In this document: positions 1-8,071 of the stretch, one piece after another
Layout: every line of letters begins with the position of its first letter
How positions within the stretch are numbered: the first letter of the stretch is position 1
Assembly: GCF_034424175.1 (NCBI RefSeq)
Contig: NZ_CP139986.1
Coordinates: 3,100,001 to 3,164,000, forward strand
Source of the DNA: Kluyvera intermedia
GTDB lineage: Bacteria > Pseudomonadota > Gammaproteobacteria > Enterobacterales > Enterobacteriaceae
Length of the DNA: 64,000 nt
Direction of reading: 5' to 3'
The notes under the pieces: model-generated
The model's database searches: none
What the model saw: the letters and a program-made list of their open reading frames with translations, nothing else
What the model was told of the DNA's origin: nothing
Made by a program: the position numbers and the translations under genes

Positions 1-251
1 TCCGCTTTGTTGTCACACGTAGTTTCCGGCTGCGCACGCAGCGTCTTGTAGGTTGAGACGGCATCCGTATGCGTATTGCCGAAGAAATCATGCCACATCG
101 CCTGATTTGGCTTGCCAAACATCATGATCGCATCGTCACCCAATGTATGGTGATAGGCACACACTACATGGGCTTGAGGGCCTGCGTGGGCGGCAAAAGC
201 CGTAACGGATAATAGTGGGATAAGGCTCAGCGTGAGCGGATTTAGTTTCAT
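1..251 (-). CDS. DUF1996-like secreted protein, N-terminal part only (cut by window edge)
   Basis: The frame opens at the ATG at 251 behind a strong AGGAAGGAG ribosome site and runs off the left edge, so 83 codons are visible. The first ~20 residues are a signal peptide (MKLNPLTLSLIPLLSVTAFA then AHAG), so export is predicted. The mature part contains a motif I associate with the DUF1996 family: a His-rich start (CAYHHTLGDDAIM), then WHDFFGN, TDAVSTY and a Thr-Thr-Cys. DUF1996 is commonest in fungi and actinobacteria and has no settled function. It lies downstream of clpA on the same strand but beyond a terminator, so it is probably a separate unit. Family assignment is from remembered motif pattern only. 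Confidence 0.6.
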   Translation of the reverse strand, partial: MKLNPLTLSLIPLLSVTAFAAHAGPQAHVVCAYHHTLGDDAIMMFGKPNQAMWHDFFGNTHTDAVSTYKTLRAQPETTCDNKA

Positions 252-350
252 TTTTGCACTCCTTCCTTGTTAGTAGGGGTGCAGAAATAGCAAAGAGGGG
301 GGGATGTTACACATCAGCAAACATCATTTTGGCTCATTCGGCACGCATAA

Positions 351-385
351 AAAAACCGGGCTATTCACTCACCAGCCCGGTTTTT
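351..385 (-). terminator. Rho-independent terminator of clpA
   Basis: A 12-bp perfect stem (351-362 with 374-385) has a GC-rich core CCGGGCT flanked by A and T runs. In the minus direction the stem follows the clpA stop and ends in about seven T. The symmetrical A/T tails mean it could also stop plus-strand transcription. Confidence 0.85.
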
Positions 386-408
386 ATCCACTTCACCTAA
401 TTCAGCCC

Positions 409-2685
409 TTAATGCGCCGCTTCCGGTTTATGCTTCTGCGCACTCTGGAAGTCGTAGGTCAGCTCGTTTTTGTCTTTATCGAGCGCCACGGTGACCTGAC
501 CGCCGTCAACCAGTGAACCAAACAGCAGTTCGTTAGCCAGCGGTTTCTTCAGGTTATCCTGAATCACACGCGCCATTGGACGCGCGCCCATTGCACGGTC
601 GTAGCCTTTTTCGGCCAGCCAATCGCGTGCTTCCTGGCTGACTTCCAGCGACACGCCTTTCTGATCCAACTGAACCTGCAACTCGACGATAAACTTATCC
701 ACCACCTGATGGATAACGTCAGTCGACAGATGATCGAACCAGATAATATTATCCAGACGGTTGCGGAACTCTGGCGTAAAGATCTTTTTGATCTCTTCCA
801 TCGCGTCGGTGCTGTTGTCCTGATGAATAAGGCCAATCGATTTACGCTCGGTTTCACGCACGCCGGCGTTGGTGGTCATCACCAGCACTACGTTGCGGAA
901 ATCGGCTTTGCGACCGTTGTTATCCGTCAGCGTGCCGTTGTCCATGACCTGCAACAACAGGTTAAAGACATCCGGGTGCGCTTTCTCGATTTCGTCCAGC
1001 AGCAGTACCGCATGAGGATGCTTAATCACCGCATCGGTCAGCAGGCCGCCCTGGTCAAAACCGACGTATCCCGGAGGCGCACCAATCAGACGGCTCACCG
1101 TATGACGTTCCATATACTCGGACATATCAAAACGCAGCAGCTCAATACCCATCGCCTTCGCCAGCTGCACGGTCACTTCTGTTTTACCGACCCCGGTAGG
1201 GCCCGCAAACAGGAATGAACCAACAGGACGATGATCGTGGCCAAGACCAGCGCGGCTCATCTTGATGGCTTCAGTCAGGGCATCAATCGCTTTATCCTGA
1301 CCGAATACCAGCATTTTCAGGCGATTACCGAGATTTTTCAGCGTATCGCGATCGCTCTGGGAAACGCTTTTCTCCGGGATACGCGCAATGCGCGCGACCA
1401 CGGATTCAATGTCCGCCACGTTGATCGTTTTCTTACGCTTGCTCACCGGCATCAGACGCGCACGCGCACCGGCTTCATCAATCACGTCAATCGCTTTATC
1501 CGGCAGATGACGGTCGTTGATGTATTTCACCGCCAGTTCCACCGCCGCACGCACCGCTTTGGCGGTATAGCGAACGTCATGGTGAGCTTCATATTTCGGT
1601 TTCAGGCCGTTAATAATCTGTACGGTCTCTTCCACCGACGGCTCGGTAATATCAATTTTCTGGAAACGACGCGCCAGCGCCCTATCCTTCTCAAAGATAT
1701 TGCTGAATTCCTGGTAGGTGGTTGAGCCCATCACCCGAATCTTGCCGCTGGAAAGCAGCGGTTTGATGAGGTTTGCCGCATCCACCTGGCCGCCCGACGC
1801 CGCACCCGCACCAATAATGGTGTGGATTTCGTCGATGAACAGAATACTGTTGGTATCCTGCTCTAACTGCTTAAGCAGCGCTTTAAAGCGTTTTTCGAAA
1901 TCACCGCGATATTTGGTGCCCGCCAGCAGCGAGCCAATATCCAGCGAGTAAATGGTGCAGTCAGCCATGATTTCCGGCACGTCACCGCGCACGATACGCC
2001 ATGCCAGACCTTCGGCAATGGCGGTTTTACCGACGCCAGATTCCCCCACCAGCAGCGGGTTATTTTTACGACGACGGCAGAGCACCTGAATGGTGCGTTC
2101 CAGTTCTTTGTCGCGACCAATCAGCGGGTCAATTCCGCCAACACGAGCAAGCTGGTTAAGGTTGGTGGTGAAGTTTTCCATACGATCCTCCCCGCCTGCT
2201 TGCTCTTCGTTCGTCTGCTGACTTGCAGCATCAGAAGGCTGGCTCGGCTCGTCTTTACGCGTGCCGTGAGAGATGAAGTTAACCACGTCAAGGCGGCTGA
2301 CTTCATGTTTACGCAGAAGATACGCAGCCTGCGACTCCTGCTCGCTGAAAATCGCCACAAGGACGTTCGCGCCGGTCACTTCGCTGCGCCCGGAAGACTG
2401 GACGTGGAAGACCGCGCGCTGGAGAACACGCTGGAAGCTGAGCGTCGGTTGCGTTTCGCGCTCTTCTTCACTGACCGGCAAGACCGGCGTGGTTTGTTCG
2501 ATGAAGGCTTCGAGTTCCTGACGCAGCGCCACTAAATCGACCGAACACGCTTCCAGCGCTTCACGGGCAGATGGGTTGCTGAGCAGAGCCAGCAACAAGT
2601 GCTCTACGGTCATAAACTCGTGACGGTGCTCACGCGCTCTGGCGAAAGCCATGTTTAAACTGAGTTCCAGTTCTTGATTGAGCAT
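409..2685 (-). CDS. clpA: ATP-dependent Clp protease ATP-binding subunit ClpA
   Basis: ClpA is the AAA+ unfoldase of the ClpAP protease; it docks on ClpP and feeds it ssrA-tagged and N-degron substrates in the cytoplasm. The 758-residue product equals the E. coli length. It has an N-domain of two Clp repeats (1-140), a first AAA module with Walker A GESGVGKT and a second with GPTGVGKT, and the ClpP-docking IGLIH loop after ERKS. I chose the ATG at 2685, behind GGGGGAGG, because it gives the family N-terminus MLNQELELSL; an in-frame extension of five residues upstream has no support. A Met at about residue 169 (MENFTTNLNQ) matches the known internal start that gives the short ClpA form in E. 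coli. clpS lies 29 nt upstream on the same strand. Confidence 0.98.
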   Translation of the reverse strand: MLNQELELSLNMAFARAREHRHEFMTVEHLLLALLSNPSAREALEACSVDLVALRQELEAFIEQTTPVLPVSEEERETQPTLSFQRVLQRAVFHVQSSGRSEVTGANVLVAIFSEQESQAAYLLRKHEVSRLDVVNFISHGTRKDEPSQPSDAASQQTNEEQAGGEDRMENFTTNLNQLARVGGIDPLIGRDKELERTIQVLCRRRKNNPLLVGESGVGKTAIAEGLAWRIVRGDVPEIMADCTIYSLDIGSLLAGTKYRGDFEKRFKALLKQLEQDTNSILFIDEIHTIIGAGAASGGQVDAANLIKPLLSSGKIRVMGSTTYQEFSNIFEKDRALARRFQKIDITEPSVEETVQIINGLKPKYEAHHDVRYTAKAVRAAVELAVKYINDRHLPDKAIDVIDEAGARARLMPVSKRKKTINVADIESVVARIARIPEKSVSQSDRDTLKNLGNRLKMLVFGQDKAIDALTEAIKMSRAGLGHDHRPVGSFLFAGPTGVGKTEVTVQLAKAMGIELLRFDMSEYMERHTVSRLIGAPPGYVGFDQGGLLTDAVIKHPHAVLLLDEIEKAHPDVFNLLLQVMDNGTLTDNNGRKADFRNVVLVMTTNAGVRETERKSIGLIHQDNSTDAMEEIKKIFTPEFRNRLDNIIWFDHLSTDVIHQVVDKFIVELQVQLDQKGVSLEVSQEARDWLAEKGYDRAMGARPMARVIQDNLKKPLANELLFGSLVDGGQVTVALDKDKNELTYDFQSAQKHKPEAAH

Positions 2686-2714
2686 TGGCACCTCCCCCAA
2701 TTTTCATGCCTGTA

Positions 2715-3035
2715 TCAGGCTTGTTCCAGCGTACACAACAGTGGATGCTCGTTGTCCTTCGCGTACTGGTTCACCATCGCAACTTTGGTTTCAGCGACTT
2801 CTGCCGTAAATACACCACAAATTGCTTTACCTTGATAGTGAACCGCTAGCATCAGTTGCGTTGCACGTTCTACATCATAAGAAAAGAATTTTTGTAACAC
2901 GTCAATAACAAACTCCATCGGAGTGTAATCATCATTGACCAATATCACTTTATACATCGACGGGGGTTGAAGCCCATCCTTAAGTTTATCTGCCGTAAGC
3001 TGGTCGAAGTCCAGCCAGTCTCTGGTCTTACTCAT
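2715..3035 (-). CDS. clpS: ATP-dependent Clp protease adaptor ClpS
   Basis: ClpS binds proteins with destabilising N-terminal residues (Leu, Phe, Tyr, Trp) and delivers them to ClpAP, while blocking ssrA-tagged substrates. At 106 residues it has the E. coli length. The N-degron pocket residues are visible: Asn34-Asp35-Asp36 in VILVNDDYTPMEFV, Met62 and His66 in LMLAVHYQGK. The flexible N-terminal ~25 residues needed to slow ClpA are present but diverge from K-12 (MSKTRDWLDFDQL). It is the first gene of clpS-clpA and is divergent from cspD. Confidence 0.97.
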   Translation of the reverse strand: MSKTRDWLDFDQLTADKLKDGLQPPSMYKVILVNDDYTPMEFVIDVLQKFFSYDVERATQLMLAVHYQGKAICGVFTAEVAETKVAMVNQYAKDNEHPLLCTLEQA

Positions 3036-3425
3036 TGTCAGTCATCATCGTCGGTGTCATCTCGTGTTACTGACGAGTCGGTCTACACGTCGAGTCTCGA
3101 ATTATTGGAGGGATTTATGACACATTCCCTGCCAGCTACGTGACTGTCCGTTTCTGTGTATACAGGCTCTGAATTTACTGTAGATCATAGATAGCTATCA
3201 CCTATAGCTGTCATTCGCGAACTCTGTCACATTCCCGTCAATAGCGTTAACTGCTTCAAATTTTGATGCATTTTCCCCCTTTAGCCTCCCTCAAACGCTT
3301 GACGCACTGCTCGAAATATCTAAATTGTACTGGCGAGAGTTGGTGAGGTTTTGAACAATCCTGACTCCACCACCGGTTCATTCCATCTTATAAACGTATA
3401 ATAGAATTACGAAGGATGTCGAAGT
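3036..3425. promoter_or_regulatory. Divergent clpS/cspD intergenic region with cspD promoter candidate
   Basis: This 390-bp gap has no credible gene. On the plus strand a perfect TATAAT lies at 3397-3402, only 23 nt before the cspD ATG, with a weak CGGTTC -35 candidate at 3374-3379 and an AAGGA ribosome site at 3412-3416. Such a short leader would be unlike the long structured 5' UTRs of cold-induced csp genes, which agrees with cspD being a stationary-phase gene. No clear clpS promoter could be picked by eye. Confidence 0.45.
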
Positions 3426-3653
3426 ATGGAAATGGGTACTGTTAAGTGGTTCAACAATGCTAAAGGGTTTGGTTTTATTTGCCCGGAAGGCGGTGGCGAA
3501 GATATCTTCGCTCATTACTCCACCATCCAGATGGATGGTTACAGAACGTTAAAAGCCGGGCAATTCGTCCATTTTGATGTCCACGAGGGGCCGAAAGGCA
3601 ATCATGCCAGCGTCATTATTCCCGTGGAAGCACAAGCAGAAACAGCCGCCTAG
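3426..3653 (+). CDS. cspD: Cold-shock-like protein CspD, replication inhibitor
   Basis: CspD is a single-stranded nucleic-acid-binding OB-fold protein that in E. coli is made in stationary phase, dimerises and inhibits replication; it is not cold induced. The 75-residue product is one residue longer than K-12 CspD and shares GTVKWFNNAKGFGFICPEGG, including the RNP1-type KGFGFI and the RNP2-type DIFAHYS. The gene sits beside clpS-clpA in the conserved order; Lon degrades CspD in E. coli. A strong terminator follows at 3685. Confidence 0.96.
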   Translation: MEMGTVKWFNNAKGFGFICPEGGGEDIFAHYSTIQMDGYRTLKAGQFVHFDVHEGPKGNHASVIIPVEAQAETAA

Positions 3654-3684
3654 GTTACTGCCCCATTGTGTACATCCCGCTATC

Positions 3685-3715
3685 AAAATGCCAGCCCTTC
3701 TGACTGGCATTTTTT
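3685..3715. terminator. Bidirectional terminator between cspD and macB
   Basis: A 10-bp perfect stem (3685-3694 with 3704-3713; AAAATGCCAG) has a T run after it on the plus strand and a shorter T run on the minus strand. It separates convergent cspD and macB and could serve both. Confidence 0.85.
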
Positions 3716-3734
3716 CATCTCTTTTTTAGCGCGA

Positions 3735-5675
3735 TTATTCCCGCGCTAATGCATCCACCGGATCAAGCCTCGCCGCGTTCCGCGCCGGTAACCAGCCGAA
3801 CAATACCCCGGTTATCGTCGAACAGATGAATGCCGTCAAGAGCGCCAGCGGTGAGAAACCAATCTCCCAGCCCGGCAAGACCAGTTGCAACAGCAGCGCA
3901 ATCATCAAGGACAAAGTCACACCCAGCGCGCCGCCCACAAGGCATACGAGAATGGCCTCAATCAAAAATTGCTGCAGCACGTTGCTGGCCCGCGCACCTA
4001 CCGCCATACGAATACCAATTTCTCGCGTGCGTTCGGTCACCGACACCAGCATGATATTCATCACCCCAATGCCCCCGACCACCAGCGAGATCACCGCCAC
4101 CAGCGTTAAGAACAACTGTAATGTATGTGTGGTGCGTTCTGCCGTTTTCAAGACGCTGTCCATGTTCCAGACGAAGAAATCTTTCTTGCCGTGGCGCAAA
4201 CTCAGTAATCGGGTCAGTTGCTGCTCTGCAATACTGCTGTCGTAGCCCTCTTTCACCCTGACGGTAATCGAGTTTAGCCACGCCTGCCCCATCACCCGCC
4301 CGGACATCGTCGAATACGGTAGCCAGACGCGCAGCACTTTGCTGCTGCCAAACATCGACTGCTTCTCATCAGCTACGCCAATGATCGTGGCTGGCGTATT
4401 ACCCACGAGGATCACTTCTCCCACCACGCTGGCCTTATTCGGAAACAGCTGGCGGCGTGTGTTGCTGTCCAGAATCACCACCTGCGAACGCTCTGCCGCC
4501 TGCACTTCGTTGAAGGTATTCCCTTCGCTAAAGGTCATGCCATAGACGCTGAAGTAGTGCTGACCAATCCCCTGCACGCTGGCAGCAACATCGATATTAC
4601 CCGCACGTATACGCAGATTTTTTGACACCGAAGGCGTGACTGAACTGACCCACGACTGTTTTTCAATGGCCAGCAGATCGTCATATTTCAATGACTGCTG
4701 ATATTGCGGATCGTCATCACCAAAATCTTTTCCCGGATAGACGTCAATGGTATTGGTGCCGATGGCGCGAATATCAGCCAGTACCATCTGCTTGGCGGCA
4801 TCGCCAACCACCACAATCGACACCACCGAGGCAATCCCGATAATAATCCCCAGCATAGTCAGCAAGGTGCGCATCTTATTCGCCACCATCGCCCGCCACG
4901 CCATCGACAGCGCTTCACGGAAGCTGTTGCTAAACTGCCGCCAGCCGGAAACATTCTGCGTGACCGGCTCACGCGCCGCGACCGTACTTTCCCGCGCAGG
5001 CGGGTTACGAATAATTTCACCGTCACGAATTTCAATCACCCGCTCAGCTTGCGCGGCCACCAACGGGTCGTGGGTGACGATAATAATCGTATGGCCCTGC
5101 TCTTTAAGCTGATGAAGAATGGCCATCACCTCTTCACCAGAATGGCTGTCGAGTGCGCCAGTCGGTTCATCTGCCAGAATAACCTGACCGCCGTTCATCA
5201 GCGCACGGGCGATACTGACGCGCTGCTGCTGGCCGCCGGAGAGCTGCGACGGGGCATAATCAACCCGGTCCTGCATGCCCAGACGTTGTAACAGCTGTTT
5301 TGCCCTTTCCAGCCGCGCTTTGCGCTCCATCCCGGCGTAAACGGCCGGAACTTCGACGTTCTGCGCCGCCGTCAGATGTGACAGCAGATGATAGCGCTGG
5401 AAGATAAAACCAAAATGCTCGCGCCGAAGCTGCGCCAGCGCGTCGCCGTCCAGCGTCGCCACGTCGGTTCCCGCCACTCGATAGGTGCCACTGGTCGGTT
5501 TATCCAGGCAGCCGAGAATATTCATCAACGTGGATTTACCGGAACCCGATGCCCCGACAATCGCCACCATTTCCCCGGCGTTAATTTGCAGGGAAATACC
5601 TTTAAGTACCTCAACGCTGCCATCGCCGGATGGGTAGCTTCGTCGAATGTCCGTCAGTTCAAGCAAGGCGGTCAT
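3735..5675 (-). CDS. macB: Macrolide export ATP-binding/permease protein MacB
   Basis: MacB is the inner-membrane ABC component of MacAB-TolC, which exports macrolides, enterotoxin II and other substrates from the periplasm by a mechanotransmission mechanism. The 646 residues divide into an N-terminal nucleotide-binding domain (Walker A GASGSGKST at 41-49, signature LSGGQQQR, Walker B VILADEPTGALD), a first membrane helix near 275, a large periplasmic domain, and three C-terminal helices ending in the conserved LPARNAARLDPVDALARE. The start overlaps the macA stop by 4 nt (ATGA), so translation is coupled. Confidence 0.97.
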   Translation of the reverse strand: MTALLELTDIRRSYPSGDGSVEVLKGISLQINAGEMVAIVGASGSGKSTLMNILGCLDKPTSGTYRVAGTDVATLDGDALAQLRREHFGFIFQRYHLLSHLTAAQNVEVPAVYAGMERKARLERAKQLLQRLGMQDRVDYAPSQLSGGQQQRVSIARALMNGGQVILADEPTGALDSHSGEEVMAILHQLKEQGHTIIIVTHDPLVAAQAERVIEIRDGEIIRNPPARESTVAAREPVTQNVSGWRQFSNSFREALSMAWRAMVANKMRTLLTMLGIIIGIASVVSIVVVGDAAKQMVLADIRAIGTNTIDVYPGKDFGDDDPQYQQSLKYDDLLAIEKQSWVSSVTPSVSKNLRIRAGNIDVAASVQGIGQHYFSVYGMTFSEGNTFNEVQAAERSQVVILDSNTRRQLFPNKASVVGEVILVGNTPATIIGVADEKQSMFGSSKVLRVWLPYSTMSGRVMGQAWLNSITVRVKEGYDSSIAEQQLTRLLSLRHGKKDFFVWNMDSVLKTAERTTHTLQLFLTLVAVISLVVGGIGVMNIMLVSVTERTREIGIRMAVGARASNVLQQFLIEAILVCLVGGALGVTLSLMIALLLQLVLPGWEIGFSPLALLTAFICSTITGVLFGWLPARNAARLDPVDALARE

Positions 5676-6787
5676 TTTTCGGCTCCGGCTTTGCCTTCCC
5701 CGGTAATCACTTCATCGCCCGCGTCCAGTCCCTTGGCTATCTCAACATCGGTATCGTTACGCGCACCGATGACCACTTCGCGCGTTTTCACTTCGCCATT
5801 GCGCAGCAGACGCACGTTGTAGCGATTATCGCCGACGTTATCACCCAATGCCGAAAGTGGAATCGTCAGCACGTCATTCACGCCGCCGAGCTGAATATGC
5901 ACCTGTGCGGTCATCTCAAGGCGCAACACGCCTTTCGGGTTCGGCACTTCAAAACGGGCATAGTAGAAGATGGCATCGTTTACCTTCTCCGGGGTAGGCA
6001 GAATATCTTTGAGCGTCCCTTCATAGCGAGTCAGCGGATCACCCAGCACCGTAAACCAGGCCTTCTGACCCGGTTTGAGGTGGATAACGTCCGCTTCAGA
6101 TACCTGCGCTTTCACCAGCATCGTGCTCAGATCCGCTAGCGTCAGAATGTTCGGCGCCTGCTGAGCGGCGATAACCGTCTGTCCCTGCAGGGTGGTGATT
6201 TGCGTCACTTCTCCGCGCATCGGGGCGACAATACGGGTGTAATCAAGGTTGGTCTTAGCCGTATCCAGTGAGGCCTGGTTACGTTTAATCTGCGCATCGA
6301 TAGTGCCAATTTGCGCCTGCTTGACCGCCATTTCGGTGGCAGCAGTATCCAGATCCTGACGGGAGACCGCCTGAGTCTGCGCCAGTCGCTGCTGACGCGA
6401 ATACGTCACGCTAGCGAGCTTCCATTGGGCCTGTGCTTGCTTACGCTGCGCATTGAGCTCCATCAGCGTCGCTTCGACCTCTTTTATCTGGTTTTGCGCC
6501 TGTTCAGGATCGATAACGCCTAAAAGCTGATCTTTCACCACTTTATCGCCGATATTTACTGACAGCGTTTTAAGCTGCCCACTCACCTGCGCCCCCACAT
6601 CCACTTTACGTAGCGCGTCGAGTTTCCCGGTTGCCAACACGCTTTGTTCTAAAGCGCTTTTACGCACAATTAATGTCTGGTAATTGGGCAATGGCGCATT
6701 GAGCGTTTTCCATACGTAAATAACCGCAATTAATATCAGGATAATTGCAATCAGATATCGTTTTTTAAATTTTCCCTTGATGATCAT
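5672..6787 (-). CDS. macA: Macrolide efflux periplasmic adaptor MacA
   Basis: MacA is the membrane-fusion protein linking MacB to TolC and stimulating MacB ATPase activity. At 371 residues it has the K-12 length. It shows an N-terminal anchor helix (residues ~9-28, RYLIAIILILIAVIYVW), lipoyl halves (VGAQVSGQL and IVAPMRGEVTQITTLQGQTV), an alpha-hairpin between them, and beta-barrel/MP domains. The start at 6787 follows AGGA. It is first in macA-macB and diverges from ybjX; the 162-bp gap is shared, so a regulator bound at the PhoP-box candidate there could also affect macAB. Confidence 0.97.
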   Translation of the reverse strand: MIIKGKFKKRYLIAIILILIAVIYVWKTLNAPLPNYQTLIVRKSALEQSVLATGKLDALRKVDVGAQVSGQLKTLSVNIGDKVVKDQLLGVIDPEQAQNQIKEVEATLMELNAQRKQAQAQWKLASVTYSRQQRLAQTQAVSRQDLDTAATEMAVKQAQIGTIDAQIKRNQASLDTAKTNLDYTRIVAPMRGEVTQITTLQGQTVIAAQQAPNILTLADLSTMLVKAQVSEADVIHLKPGQKAWFTVLGDPLTRYEGTLKDILPTPEKVNDAIFYYARFEVPNPKGVLRLEMTAQVHIQLGGVNDVLTIPLSALGDNVGDNRYNVRLLRNGEVKTREVVIGARNDTDVEIAKGLDAGDEVITGEGKAGAEK

Positions 6788-6883
6788 AAAAATCCTGAGT
6801 TCCCCAGTTTATTCGACAGGATGAAAAAACTAACTTCAACGAAAGCTCAACACCGAGAAAGAAAACCCCAAAAATCACCAGGT

Positions 6884-6918
6884 GATTGAGATTGTGTTTA
6901 GCTTTCCGATTGTAAAAT
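6884..6918 (+). promoter_or_regulatory. PhoP box and -10 candidate for ybjX
   Basis: Half-sites GATTGA (6884-6889) and TGTTTA (6895-6900) are separated by 5 nt, against a PhoP consensus of (G/T)GTTTA-N5-(G/T)GTTTA (4/6 and 6/6). A TAAAAT -10 begins 12 nt after the box (6913-6918), the spacing of class I PhoP promoters such as mgtA. The expected transcript start is about 25 nt before the ybjX ATG. Matching was by eye. Confidence 0.55.
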
Positions 6919-6949
6919 ACTGAAAATTTTTATATTTGGGTCGTAAACC

Positions 6950-7900
6950 ATGTCACAGCTTAGCGATAATTCACTCACCGAATCTCACCAGTTCACCGGT
7001 CTTGGGCTCTTTTTTAGCCTTTTTCGCGGTCAATGGCGACCAGGTGAATTCTGGAATAAACGCAGCTTTCGACGGAAGTTTATGCTGCGCTCTCTGCTGA
7101 TGCCACGCTTAAGCCGTGAATGGATGCATGAACTGTCGCAGTGGTCCAATCTCGATACGCTGTTAACCCGACAACCCCGCCTTCCTGTGCGCCTGCACCG
7201 CCCGTATCTGGCGGTGAATTTTAGTCGCCATCAGGTGCTGGATGCGCTGCGTTATCACTATACGCTGTTGTCTGCGGCGATGTCCTCTGAAGAGTTGTCG
7301 ACCTACCTGAATACACAGGCTTTACCTTTGGCGCAAATTGAAGGCAAAAATGGTGAGATTTTTACCTTCGAGCTGACGATGCAGGTTAACCTGGATAAAG
7401 AAGGTGATAGTACAATCCTGATGCGCAATAGCGACGGGGATGTTCTGGCTGAAATGACCTTTAGTATTCTGGCGTATGAAAACAAGCGCACGCTGTTTAT
7501 CGGCGGACTACAGGGCGGGAAAAGCGATCTGCCACATGAAGCTATTCAGGGCGCCACCAAAGCCTGCCACGGCCTGTTCCCAAAACGTCTGGTGATGGAA
7601 GCGGTGTGCCGTTTTGCTGAGCGCCTGCAGGTTGAGCAAATTCTTGCGGTCAGCAATGACGTACATATTTTCCGTGGCGAACGTTACCAGGATAAGAATA
7701 AAAAAATCCTCTCCGATTACAATTCATTCTGGGAAGCAGTCGGCGGTGAATGCGATAAACAGGGCTATTTCCATATCCCGCTTAATATCGCGCGCAAAGA
7801 TGAGTCAGAGATCGCCAGTAAAAAACGCGCGGAATATCGCAGACGCTATCAGCTACTCGATACGATCCAGTTACAGATGGCTGATTTATTTAACCTCTAG
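6950..7900 (+). CDS. ybjX: YbjX/VirK-family DUF535 protein, copy 1
   Basis: This 316-residue protein belongs to the DUF535 (VirK/YbjX) family. Members are PhoP-linked in enterics, and Shigella VirK assists IcsA; the biochemical role is unknown. Family landmarks are FRRKFMLRSLLMPRL near residues 40-55, RLPVRLHRPYL, the GLQGGKSDLPHEAIQ and ATKACHGLFPKRLVMEA blocks, and the Arg/Lys-rich C-terminus ASKKRAEYRRRYQLLD. No signal peptide or membrane helix is evident. It opposes macA and is followed by a second DUF535 gene 171 nt downstream. The ribosome site is weak. It is the copy most like K-12 YbjX over the N-terminal third. Confidence 0.9.
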   Translation: MSQLSDNSLTESHQFTGLGLFFSLFRGQWRPGEFWNKRSFRRKFMLRSLLMPRLSREWMHELSQWSNLDTLLTRQPRLPVRLHRPYLAVNFSRHQVLDALRYHYTLLSAAMSSEELSTYLNTQALPLAQIEGKNGEIFTFELTMQVNLDKEGDSTILMRNSDGDVLAEMTFSILAYENKRTLFIGGLQGGKSDLPHEAIQGATKACHGLFPKRLVMEAVCRFAERLQVEQILAVSNDVHIFRGERYQDKNKKILSDYNSFWEAVGGECDKQGYFHIPLNIARKDESEIASKKRAEYRRRYQLLDTIQLQMADLFNL

Positions 7901-7911
7901 TTGCTACCGTT

Positions 7912-7939
7912 TTCCACAACGTCAACAGGCGTTGTGGAA
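7912..7939 (+). terminator. Inverted repeat between the two ybjX copies, possible terminator
   Basis: A perfect 10-bp stem, TTCCACAACG (7912-7921) with its complement (7930-7939), lies 11 nt after the stop of copy 1. The tail (TCTTCAAC) is not T-rich, so it may be a weak terminator or an RNA-stabilising hairpin. Confidence 0.45.
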
Positions 7940-8005
7940 TCTTCAACAACATCAAATGTAAATAATCAATCAACAAGATTATATCTATTACATTCATTTC
8001 CTCTC

Positions 8006-8040
8006 CGTTTAAATTCGATTGTCCCTCACTCTGCTGAAAT
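8006..8040 (+). promoter_or_regulatory. PhoP-box-like site upstream of ybjX copy 2
   Basis: CGTTTA (8006-8011), N5, GATTGT (8017-8022), then 12 nt and TGAAAT (8035-8040). The sequence match is weaker than at copy 1 (5/6 and 3/6), but the box-to--10 spacing and the ~30-nt distance to the ATG repeat the layout at copy 1. That suggests the promoter was duplicated with the gene. Confidence 0.35.
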
Positions 8041-8071
8041 ACTCGCATCCTTCCAGAGATGAGATTTCCCG

